Shown: one piece after another, positions 9,251 through 17,162 of the stretch
Layout of the letters: the number at the start of each line of letters is the position of its first letter
Numbering within the stretch: the stretch's first letter is position 1
NCBI GenBank assembly: GCA_900537125.1
Contig: UNRJ01000007.1
Coordinates: 186,001-250,000 of the forward strand
From: Rhodobacteraceae bacterium Alg238-R152
GTDB lineage: Bacteria; Pseudomonadota; Alphaproteobacteria; Rhodobacterales; Rhodobacteraceae
Direction: 5' to 3'
Length of the DNA: 64,000 nucleotides
The notes under the pieces: generated by a model
What the model was told of the DNA's origin: nothing
The model's database searches: none
Seen by the model: only the letters and a program-made list of their open reading frames with translations
Program-made: the position numbers and the translations under genes

Positions 9251-10455
9251 CCTTTCACGCTCCCTGCAGTAAGACCTTTGGTCATGAATTTCTCCAACCC
9301 GAGGAACAGAACCATGACCGGCACGGTCGCTATGACCGCCCCTGCCATCAGATGTTCGCGGGGAATTTCTGAGCTGTTAAGCATGGCGACGCCACGCGTG
9401 AGTGTGAATTTCGAAGGATCGTCCAACAGCATGAAGGCCAAAAGAAACTCGTTCCAGGCAATCATGAAGACATACAGGCTCACCGATGCCAGCGCGGGCA
9501 GAGCCAAAGGCAGTGTGATTTTCCAGATGACCTGCAGGCGGTTCAAACCGTCCATAAGACCCGCTTCTTCCACCTCCGGCGGCAGTCCGCGAAAATAGCC
9601 CTGCAACATGTAGAGCGCCACGGGGATCGTAGTGACTGGGTAGATCAGAATGATGCCGATCACCGTGTTGCGCAGGCCAGTGACCGAAAACGCTATGTAG
9701 ATTGGCAACGCCAAAACGATCATTGGCACCATGTAGATCAAGAGAATCGAGCGCGAAAAGGCCTTTTGACCGCGAAAATTCAAGCGCGCGACGGCATAGG
9801 CCCCTGGAATGGAGAACGCCAGCGTTATCAGAACGGTTAGCACCGAGACATAGAAACTGGTCCACATATAGGTGCCAAAATTGAAGTCTCGGAACAGCTC
9901 ATAGTAGCTGCGAAACAGCGCCGCCCCTTTGTCGAGATCCAGCGAGAAATCCAGCGGGTTTTGCAACAGATCAGATTGCGACTTCAGCGAGGTCATCACC
10001 ATCACATAGAACGGGATCAACACGATTGCGGTGAAGAAAATATAGCCAAACCCTGTCAGGAAACGGATCCAGGCCTCCTCCATTTCATGCCGTGACAAAC
10101 TTCCAAATGGCATGCCAGCCATAATCGCGACCATCGACCAACCCATCACAAGTGCCAGAAAGATTGCGACAATGCCGTGAGATGTTGCTGTACTCTGCAT
10201 CACAATTGGGCCGAAACCGGTGAGGGATAGTGCAAAAACCAAAGCTGAGATTATGGCAATCTTTGTGATTTTACCTTGGGGCACCGCCGCGACCCAACCT
10301 GCCAGGGCACCCAAAACCAGAGAAGCCACCAATGCTGGCCTGAACGCGTCGCCGGTGGCGAAAGACATTGTGACCGAAATGGTGGTGGCGAGGACAAAGA
10401 GCCAGATGGCACCGATGACCGGACCACTCACATATCCATACCGTAAGAGGTTCAT
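9247..10455 (-). CDS. Carbohydrate ABC permease (MalG type) with N-terminal membrane extension
   Basis: 402 residues, against about 280 for a typical MalG-type permease. The canonical part starts around residue 130 (membrane segment FGYIFFTAIVLIPFYVMV) and includes the EAA-loop region with VEEAGLMDGLNRLQVIWKI. Before it are about 115 extra residues with four predicted membrane segments (about 8-33, 41-58, 67-86 and 94-114) and no recognised motif. It forms the inner-membrane channel with the MalF-type subunit. Both ends overlap their neighbours by 4 bases, so translation is probably coupled. Confidence 0.9.
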   Translation of the reverse strand: MNLLRYGYVSGPVIGAIWLFVLATTISVTMSFATGDAFRPALVASLVLGALAGWVAAVPQGKITKIAIISALVFALSLTGFGPIVMQSTATSHGIVAIFLALVMGWSMVAIMAGMPFGSLSRHEMEEAWIRFLTGFGYIFFTAIVLIPFYVMVMTSLKSQSDLLQNPLDFSLDLDKGAALFRSYYELFRDFNFGTYMWTSFYVSVLTVLITLAFSIPGAYAVARLNFRGQKAFSRSILLIYMVPMIVLALPIYIAFSVTGLRNTVIGIILIYPVTTIPVALYMLQGYFRGLPPEVEEAGLMDGLNRLQVIWKITLPLALPALASVSLYVFMIAWNEFLLAFMLLDDPSKFTLTRGVAMLNSSEIPREHLMAGAVIATVPVMVLFLGLEKFMTKGLTAGSVKG

Positions 10456-11693
10456 AGCCCTTCCTCCCGGCTGATAAATTTGAAGAAGAAAACACTGAAC
10501 ACCAACAAGCAGCCAAAGATAACAACCGCCACTGCAGCACCGGCACCGATGTTTGAGACCGCAAAAGCTTGCTCATAAACGTTCACCGTCAATGTGCGCG
10601 TTCCTGCGTTGCCGCCGGTCAACAGGAAGATGTCGTCAAACTTGTTGAACGTCCAAATGAAGCGCAACAGGAACAGAACTGACAGAATGCCCAACAACAT
10701 CGGCAAACTCAGGTACCAGAACTTCTGGAACGGCGAGGCCCCATCCATATCTGCGGCCTCATACATGTCAGTGTCGATCGATTGCATGCGCGCAAGAATG
10801 AACAGAAAACTGAGAGGGAAATAACGCCAAATCTCGAACACTGTGACCATAATGAGTGCCAGGGGCTTCTGCCCAAAAAAATTGATAGCCTCACTGGTCA
10901 CACCCATCTGCAATAGCAGCGCATTTGCCGATCCAGAGAACGGATCAAACAGGTTGACCCAGGTAAATGCCACCGCGATCACTGGGGCCACATATGGAAA
11001 CAGGTAGAGCCCGCGCAGGATGCCCTGTCCCCGAAAACTCTTGTTCAACAGAAGTGCCGCAAACAGGCCGAGGAGCAAGGCTCCCACGGTGCCAAACACG
11101 GTGTAGAAAATCGTGATCCACATCACGGACCAGAATTCGTCGCCGTCAAATACCTTTGCAAAGTTGTCGAGCGTAAACTCAAAATTTGTCAGGATCGACT
11201 CTGCATCGCCGCGCACCTGCGGCTTGGTGCCTTCGGCGGCGTCTTCCGCCGTATCCTTGTCGGCGCCATCAGCCAACATAACCGGGACACGCAGCCGTTC
11301 ATTGAAACCAGGCTCTAAAGTACCCAGTTCACAGGCAAATACGGTGCCAACCAAATCACATCCCGAAGGTAAGTCGCCGACAACAATCAGGCTTTCAGGC
11401 CAGGTGTCGCGTATCGTGACGTCAGTTATTTCCGTGTTTCGGCTCGAATTTCGAAGCCGATATTCGATCCGCAAGTCGTCTCCCGCGCCGCGCAAGCTCT
11501 CGCGCAACACAGGTGCAGGTGGGCGTAAATCTGCGAGCCCAATGGGTTTGAAGCTGATCCAGAAAATCGCCAGCAACGGCAGGATCACCACCAGCGACAC
11601 CATCGTGATCGTTGGCAACAGCAAAGACCACGCCAATCGGGCTTCGCGCTTTGCCAGCGGGCCACGCCCTTTAGGAGGGGTTGCAATGTTCAT
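10452..11693 (-). CDS. Carbohydrate ABC permease (MalF type) with periplasmic beta insertion
   Basis: 413 residues. The first membrane segment (about 21-48) is followed by an insertion of about 110 residues (55-165) before the second, at about 188. The insertion is rich in beta-prone stretches (LRIEYRLRN, TDVTIRDTWP, RLRVPVML) and resembles a DUF11/CARDB-like Ig fold. It contains two cysteines (C112, C121) that could form a disulfide. The rest is a standard binding-protein-dependent permease with an EAA region near YEAADMDGASPFQKFWYL. The insertion would face the periplasm and could touch the binding protein; that role is inferred. Confidence 0.9.
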   Translation of the reverse strand: MNIATPPKGRGPLAKREARLAWSLLLPTITMVSLVVILPLLAIFWISFKPIGLADLRPPAPVLRESLRGAGDDLRIEYRLRNSSRNTEITDVTIRDTWPESLIVVGDLPSGCDLVGTVFACELGTLEPGFNERLRVPVMLADGADKDTAEDAAEGTKPQVRGDAESILTNFEFTLDNFAKVFDGDEFWSVMWITIFYTVFGTVGALLLGLFAALLLNKSFRGQGILRGLYLFPYVAPVIAVAFTWVNLFDPFSGSANALLLQMGVTSEAINFFGQKPLALIMVTVFEIWRYFPLSFLFILARMQSIDTDMYEAADMDGASPFQKFWYLSLPMLLGILSVLFLLRFIWTFNKFDDIFLLTGGNAGTRTLTVNVYEQAFAVSNIGAGAAVAVVIFGCLLVFSVFFFKFISREEGL

Positions 11694-11774
11694 GAAGGTC
11701 TCCGGTCAACACATTGGTCGAGTTGATTGGTGCCCTGCCCCGAAACACGTCGGGGCAAGGTATTGGGTCAATCT

Positions 11775-13127
11775 TTACTCGACTGCGGCAAGCTGCTCGT
11801 TCATGGCGGCCACAGCGGCGGCGGCATCAATTTCGCCATCGATATACTGACGCACCACGCGGTTGATAACTTGGCTGTTGATCATTTTGGACGCGAGTCC
11901 CAGCTGACCTTCCGCAACACCCCAACGCTTGGCGACATCCAGACCACCAACAATTTCGTTGATCATCGCTTGTTCATACAGGTCGCCAAGGGGCGCTTTG
12001 CGGTCCACACCAACAGGCAACATCGACCAGGCCTCTGAGAATTTTGAAGGCTCATCTGCCGTGCCCCGACGCACTGGGAACTTCCCTTCCGGCGCAATCG
12101 ACAGTGTCTGGGTGTAGCCCTCATCCATCGAGAACTTCACAAAATCCATGGCCAGATCGGTGTCAGCGTCATTGGTGATACCAAAGTAACGCACATCACC
12201 CCATGCGGCCCCATCTGGGTTCGACGGTCCAGAGAAGTTGGTTACGATGCCAGTCTTAGACGCCAACTCAGACGAAGTAGGGTCATCATTGATGGTGGGC
12301 GGAGCGCTGTCGCGTAAACCGGCCAGCTCATCTAGAATAAACGGTGACCAGATGATCATCGCCGCTTGTCCGGCAAAAAACAGCTCGCGCGATTGTTTCC
12401 AGTACAGTTCACCGGGTGGCGAGGCTTCGGCGATGGCTTTGTAGAATTCGAGCACCTCGGTGGTTGCAGCCGGTTCAAGCGCCGCAGCCCCGTCATAGTT
12501 CACAGGCGAAACGCCATTGGCGAGGAACACATGCTCCAGCACCTGCGACATGAAGTTTTCGTCAACTTTTGTTGCCGCAACAAAGCCGTACATCTCTGGT
12601 GGGTTGTGAAGTTTGTCGAGCGCCGCAACGACATTGGCGAATGACGTCGGTGCTTCTAGGCCAGCTTCTTCGAACTTGTCCGCACGGTAGACGATCATTT
12701 GGGTCCAACCATCTACAGGAACGGAGGCGACACCACCTTCGACGGCTGCCATCGCAAGTGGACCAGGTGCAAACGTGCCTTGGCCAAGCCCATCGACAAC
12801 TTCTGATGCAGCCTCGGTATCCAAGATACCGGCTTCTGCCCAAGGCAGCGCATATTGCAGCGGGTGGTAAATCACGTCAGGCAAATCGCCAGCTGCAAAT
12901 GCAGCCGTCGCGCGTGTGCCCAGGTCGGATTCTGTCACCGGAATGACCTGCACTTCGGTGCCGGTTGCGGCTTGGAATTCAGCGGCCATCTCTTGTTGCT
13001 TCGCGAGCCGCTCAGGTTGCTCTTCGGTTGTCCAGAACCGGATCGTATCCGCATTGACGGCACCCGACACCATCACCAGCGCAAGTGCCGCGCTGCTCAG
13101 TAATTTGGTTTTTCTCTGAAGTTTCAT
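11775..13127 (-). CDS. Carbohydrate ABC transporter substrate-binding protein
   Basis: A 450-residue family 1 extracellular solute-binding protein. The start at 13127 follows a GGAGG ribosome-binding site with proper spacing and gives a signal peptide (MKLQRKTKLLSSAALALVM, ending SGAVNA). The mature part has the usual ATGTEVQVIPVT opening of MalE-like lobes. It would capture the sugar or compatible solute in the periplasm and deliver it to the two permeases. It lies 21 bp after lacI and 81 bp before the MalF-type gene; this larger gap often gives the binding protein higher expression through mRNA processing. Confidence 0.93.
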   Translation of the reverse strand: MKLQRKTKLLSSAALALVMVSGAVNADTIRFWTTEEQPERLAKQQEMAAEFQAATGTEVQVIPVTESDLGTRATAAFAAGDLPDVIYHPLQYALPWAEAGILDTEAASEVVDGLGQGTFAPGPLAMAAVEGGVASVPVDGWTQMIVYRADKFEEAGLEAPTSFANVVAALDKLHNPPEMYGFVAATKVDENFMSQVLEHVFLANGVSPVNYDGAAALEPAATTEVLEFYKAIAEASPPGELYWKQSRELFFAGQAAMIIWSPFILDELAGLRDSAPPTINDDPTSSELASKTGIVTNFSGPSNPDGAAWGDVRYFGITNDADTDLAMDFVKFSMDEGYTQTLSIAPEGKFPVRRGTADEPSKFSEAWSMLPVGVDRKAPLGDLYEQAMINEIVGGLDVAKRWGVAEGQLGLASKMINSQVINRVVRQYIDGEIDAAAAVAAMNEQLAAVE

Positions 13128-13148
13128 GTTGGTTCCTCCCATTGGACT

Positions 13149-14264
13149 TCATGTTTTTTGTATGTCCTTTAGACACTGTGCCAATTCGGCGGGTGTCAGA
13201 CGTGGAGGCCCATCTGACCCCCGCTCAACGAGCGTGGCCGGAGCCAACTCGCGAAGTTCTTCCGGAGCGGTGCCCCGAATTCGTTTGATCAATAATGATG
13301 CGAGCCGATCCCCCGCTTGACGGCTGTTGACCGCAAATGTTGTGAGACCTGGGTCCGCATAGGCGCCCTCTGGAATACCATCGTAGGCAATCACCGAGAT
13401 GTCTCTCCCAATACGCAGCCCCAAATCCTGCACCGCCCGATAGGCTCCAAGCGCTGCGCGATCCACTGCGAAGGTGATTGCTGTAGGAGGTTCCGCCATC
13501 ATCAAAAGCGATCGTGTTGCGGCCTCTCCAGCGTCATGTGTAATCGCAGGCGCAGTGATCAAGGCTGGGTCAAACGAGAGGCCGGCCGCCGCCAGGCCGT
13601 CGCGATACCCGCCAATGCGCAGCTTGGAATATGTGTATTCGCCACCGCCAGGCACGTGCGCGATCCTACTGTGTCCTTGACTGGCAAGACGTGCGGTTGC
13701 GGCACGCATCGCGTCTTCCCCTTTGATGTCGTACCAGGAACACTCTGTTGGATCTTCAGTGCGCCCAAACATGACAAACGGGATGTTCTGAGCACGCAAA
13801 GTCTCAACGCGCTTATCGCGAAGCCGCGTACGAGGAAGGATAAACCCGTCCGCTTTTTGCTCATCAACCAAGCGTGACAGCGTCTCCCGGACCCCGCGTT
13901 CGGTTTCGGCAGTGGCAATTGTGACAGTCCAATTTTCGGCGCTTGCTGCTTGAGTGACCCCTGCGATGAAATCCGCAAGAAAAGGGCGGGCACTGTCTTC
14001 GTTGTCGATTTGCAGAACCAGACCGAGCGACCTTACGCGTCCTGTACGAATTGCTTGCGCATGGCTGAGCGGACGATACCCAAGCCGCTCCGCCGCCCGA
14101 CTGATACGCAAACGAGTGCCTTCCGCGATGTCGGTGTAACCGTTTAAGGCGCGACTTACCGTACTTTTGGTCACGCCCAGATCATTGGCAACATCGGCAA
14201 TTGTCACCCTTCTGCGCGTGCGCGCCAACTGCGATGTAGGCGTTTTTGTCGTTCCGGTTTGCAC
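13149..14264 (-). CDS. LacI-family transcriptional repressor
   Basis: A 371-residue regulator. An N-terminal helix-turn-helix and hinge (about 19-75) contain VTIADVANDLGVTKSTVSRALNGYTDI, followed by a periplasmic-binding-protein-like effector domain with GLVLQIDN and YDGIPEGAYADPGLTTFAV. It heads the minus-strand ABC/glycosidase operon and so is probably its local repressor, released by the imported sugar. A perfect palindrome 34 bp upstream of its start fits autoregulation of the whole operon. Confidence 0.92.
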   Translation of the reverse strand: MQTGTTKTPTSQLARTRRRVTIADVANDLGVTKSTVSRALNGYTDIAEGTRLRISRAAERLGYRPLSHAQAIRTGRVRSLGLVLQIDNEDSARPFLADFIAGVTQAASAENWTVTIATAETERGVRETLSRLVDEQKADGFILPRTRLRDKRVETLRAQNIPFVMFGRTEDPTECSWYDIKGEDAMRAATARLASQGHSRIAHVPGGGEYTYSKLRIGGYRDGLAAAGLSFDPALITAPAITHDAGEAATRSLLMMAEPPTAITFAVDRAALGAYRAVQDLGLRIGRDISVIAYDGIPEGAYADPGLTTFAVNSRQAGDRLASLLIKRIRGTAPEELRELAPATLVERGSDGPPRLTPAELAQCLKDIQKT

Positions 14265-14297
14265 GAGTCATCCTCCCTTGGAAGACTAGCAAAGTTT

Positions 14298-14313
14298 CCG
14301 AAACCGGTTTCGG
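14298..14313. promoter_or_regulatory. Probable LacI-family operator
   Basis: A perfect 16-bp palindrome, CCGAAACCGGTTTCGG, with the central CG typical of LacI-family operators. On the minus strand it falls between a possible -35 (TTGCCG) and a weak -10 (TTTGCT) spaced 17 bp, so binding would block transcription of lacI and the transporter genes. The match to family operators is from the sequence; occupancy is inferred. Confidence 0.7.
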
Positions 14314-14493
14314 CAAGAGGTTTTGACGACTTTTTGCAAAATGGTTGAAACGGCCTTTGGCGGTTGGTGCAAAATGGATCAGATTTCAGAGGTCGAAATC
14401 GTAGCGCTTAGTAGGCTAAATGGTCTGCTGCGGTTGAGGTATTTTGCCTCGCTCCGTTGGGGTGCTCGGCTCTTTTACCGCCCAGGTTTCCAC

Positions 14494-15189
14494 TCACACA
14501 GAAACGCCTTTCAGCAGGTCCTCTTTTGAAATGGTGTCTTTCGTGCCAGCCATCATGACTTCACCACGCCGCAAGACCACGAACCTATCCGCCAGCTCAT
14601 AGGCAAACTCAAAATATTGCTCCACCAGAACAATCGCCATGTCACCTTTATCTCTTAATTGCCGGATCACCTCACCGATCTGCTGAATAATATTGGGTTG
14701 AATGCCCTCCGTGGGCTCGTCCAAGAGCAACAACCGTGGCTTGGTGATTAATGCCCTGGCAATCGCCAACTGCTGTTGCTGTCCGCCGGACAAATCCCCG
14801 CCACGCCGGCTCTGCATTTCTTTAAGAACAGGGAAGAGCTCAAAAATTTCATCCGGTATGAAATGCTCGGCAGGTGGCAAACACACAAACCCGGTTTCCA
14901 GGTTTTCGCGCACTGTCAGAAGGGGAAAGATTTCCCGCCCTTGAGGCACATAGGCAATCCGCTTATGCGCCATTTTTTGCGCCGGCAAAACGTCCAACAC
15001 TTCGCCCGCCAGTTCAATGTTGCCACCCGATCTCGGGTGGGTTCCTGAGATGGCTTTAATCAGGCTGGTTTTACCAACTCCGTTGGTGCCCATCACACAA
15101 GTCACTTCGCCGGGGTCGGCCTGCATCGAAATTCCGTTGAGAATTTGCGAGTGCCCATAGTGCAAGGTAAGATCTTGAAGTTTCAACAT
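14494..15189 (-). CDS. urtE: Urea ABC transporter ATP-binding subunit UrtE
   Basis: A 231-residue LivF-type ATPase: Walker A GTNGVGKTSLIKA, signature DLSGGQQQQLAIARAL and Walker B LLLLDEPTEGIQPNII. The EGIQP motif is characteristic of UrtE. It is the last gene of the urt operon, three bases after urtD. With UrtD it powers high-affinity urea uptake through UrtBC. The urea assignment over branched-chain amino acids rests on the full urtABCDE order and the divergent urease operon. Confidence 0.95.
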   Translation of the reverse strand: MLKLQDLTLHYGHSQILNGISMQADPGEVTCVMGTNGVGKTSLIKAISGTHPRSGGNIELAGEVLDVLPAQKMAHKRIAYVPQGREIFPLLTVRENLETGFVCLPPAEHFIPDEIFELFPVLKEMQSRRGGDLSGGQQQQLAIARALITKPRLLLLDEPTEGIQPNIIQQIGEVIRQLRDKGDMAIVLVEQYFEFAYELADRFVVLRRGEVMMAGTKDTISKEDLLKGVSV

Positions 15190-15192
15190 GAT

Positions 15193-15933
15193 TCAGCGCC
15201 CCAGATAGACATCAATGACGTTTTGGTTGGAGGTGACATGGTCAAGGCTGCCTTCGGCCAAGACCGACCCCTCGTGCAGTACGGTCACCTTGCAATTCAA
15301 ACGTCGCACAAATTCCATGTCATGTTCCACCACCACCACAGCGCGGGTTTTGGCCGCTTCCAACAATAGGTCAGTGGTGTGTTCGCGCTCTTGCGGTGTC
15401 ATCCCGGCGGCTGGTTCATCCACCAGGAGCAGGCGTGGCTCCTGCGCCAGCAACATGCCAATTTCCAGCCATTGCTTTTGCCCGTGACTCAATTCGCCGG
15501 ATTTTCGGCTCAACTCTTCTAGCAATCCAATTTCCTGCGCCAGGGCTGCTGTTTTTTCAAGGTCCGCAGTGTTGGCCCGATACATCAGAACTGAAAGCCA
15601 GCCGCGCGGTTTTTTCAGCGCCATCAGCAGGTTTTCTTGAACCGTCTGGTCTTCGAACACCGTAGGTTTCTGGAACTTGCGGCCAATTCCAGCCTGCGCA
15701 ATTTTTGCCTCATTCATTTTCAGAAGGGACTGGGATTTGTCCCCCCAGATCACGCGGCCCTCGTCCGGTCTGGTTTTACCGGTGACGATATCCATAAAGG
15801 TGGTTTTGCCCGCTCCGTTGGGGCCGATAACCGCACGCAGCTCAGCGTCACCAATCTGGAACGATAGATTGTTGATGGCGCGAAAGCCGTCAAAGGTGAC
15901 TGATACGCCGGAAACTTCAAGGAGCGTATTCAT
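15193..15933 (-). CDS. urtD: Urea ABC transporter ATP-binding subunit UrtD
   Basis: A 246-residue LivG-type ATPase with Walker A GPNGAGKTTFMDIVTG, signature ELSHGQKQWLEIGMLL and Walker B LLLVDEPAAGMTPQE. The variant signature LSHGQKQWLEI is typical of UrtD. The start overlaps the urtC stop by 4 bases. It pairs with UrtE to drive urea import. Confidence 0.95.
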   Translation of the reverse strand: MNTLLEVSGVSVTFDGFRAINNLSFQIGDAELRAVIGPNGAGKTTFMDIVTGKTRPDEGRVIWGDKSQSLLKMNEAKIAQAGIGRKFQKPTVFEDQTVQENLLMALKKPRGWLSVLMYRANTADLEKTAALAQEIGLLEELSRKSGELSHGQKQWLEIGMLLAQEPRLLLVDEPAAGMTPQEREHTTDLLLEAAKTRAVVVVEHDMEFVRRLNCKVTVLHEGSVLAEGSLDHVTSNQNVIDVYLGR

Positions 15934-17159
15934 TGGCTTGCCTCCTGTTCGCGCAAAGCGCCGTCGTCCGGGCCCAAGTCTGCGCCATGACGATTGGGGC
16001 TTTTACGTTGCGTCAGCAGATCAACCAGACCACCCATACCTTTGGGGGCAAACAGGGTGACTACGACAAAAGACAAGCCCAAAAGCACCAGCCACCAGTC
16101 GACCCATTTGACCGTGTAAAACCCCAGCGGAATGTCCGGTGCTTGGCCTCCGGTGAACCACGTGCTTAGAAGGCTGACAAAGGCGGCGCCGATTACAGCA
16201 CCATAAAGCCGACCACGCCCACCAATTGCGACCCAGACCGCCAGATAAATCGACGCAATAGGTGCGATTTCAGCGGGATTGATGATCCCTGCCTGCGGGT
16301 AGTAGAGCGCTCCAGCGATTGCGGCGATACAGGCGGTAAATGTGAAGACCACCAGCTTGTAGGTCTCGACCGAATAGCCAAGAAAGCGCACCCGCGCCTC
16401 GTTGTCTCGGATGCCAAGAATAACAGAGCCAAGCTTGCCGGAAACAACCCAAGCCGCCAGCAGATATCCAAGGCCAAGGGCCAAAGCTGAGGCCCAGAGG
16501 AACCATAGGGACACCTCGTCCTGAGAAGCGGTCACACCCGGCAAATTTTGCAGGCCTGAGAGCCCGTTGTTACCACGCAGACCGCTGTCGTTTTGGAATA
16601 GATACAAAGCCAGAGCCAGCGTCATCGCCTGGGTCAGGATTGACAGGTAAACCCCGGTGACGCGGCTTCGGAAGGCGAACCATCCAAACACCAGTGCCAA
16701 CAATCCTGGCACCAGAACCACCATTGCGAGCTGTAGAACCAGACTGTCCGAAAAAGCCCAGATCAGTGGGAAATCACTAGAGCCGACCACGCCGAAGATT
16801 TGGTTTCCAATGCCGTCAATAATTTCGGAACTGGTGGCAGGAATTTCTGTTTGGCTGAGTGACTCAACCACGATCAGGCGGGTGCGCTCATACATCAGCC
16901 ACATGCCAATCATGTAGCCCCCCAGGCCAAAGAAAGCGAAATGGCCAAGCGACAGGATACCGGTAAATCCCCAGATCAAGTCCATGGCCACTGCAACCAG
17001 ACACAGGCACAGAGTCTTGCCCAGTGTTTTGACAAAGCTAGTTGAAATCACCCCGACGCCGAAACCTTCAGACAGAACTGTCACAATCAGTGTGAACAAG
17101 GCCAGGCAGGCAAGAAAGATCAGAACCGAAGGGTTCTTGGCAATGAAAGACCGTTGCAT
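15930..17159 (-). CDS. urtC: Urea ABC transporter permease UrtC
   Basis: A 409-residue LivM-type permease with about nine or ten membrane segments. An early GFTGILSLGHFAFFGLGGYMIG loop and the ESFRGRVxGVYLSILTQA-like segment are typical. A loop of roughly 50 residues (SLSQTEIPATSSEIIDGIGN) between membrane segments is longer than in LivM. It forms the membrane channel with UrtB. It follows urtB by 3 bases. Confidence 0.94.
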   Translation of the reverse strand: MQRSFIAKNPSVLIFLACLALFTLIVTVLSEGFGVGVISTSFVKTLGKTLCLCLVAVAMDLIWGFTGILSLGHFAFFGLGGYMIGMWLMYERTRLIVVESLSQTEIPATSSEIIDGIGNQIFGVVGSSDFPLIWAFSDSLVLQLAMVVLVPGLLALVFGWFAFRSRVTGVYLSILTQAMTLALALYLFQNDSGLRGNNGLSGLQNLPGVTASQDEVSLWFLWASALALGLGYLLAAWVVSGKLGSVILGIRDNEARVRFLGYSVETYKLVVFTFTACIAAIAGALYYPQAGIINPAEIAPIASIYLAVWVAIGGRGRLYGAVIGAAFVSLLSTWFTGGQAPDIPLGFYTVKWVDWWLVLLGLSFVVVTLFAPKGMGGLVDLLTQRKSPNRHGADLGPDDGALREQEASQ

Positions 17160-17162
17160 GGA

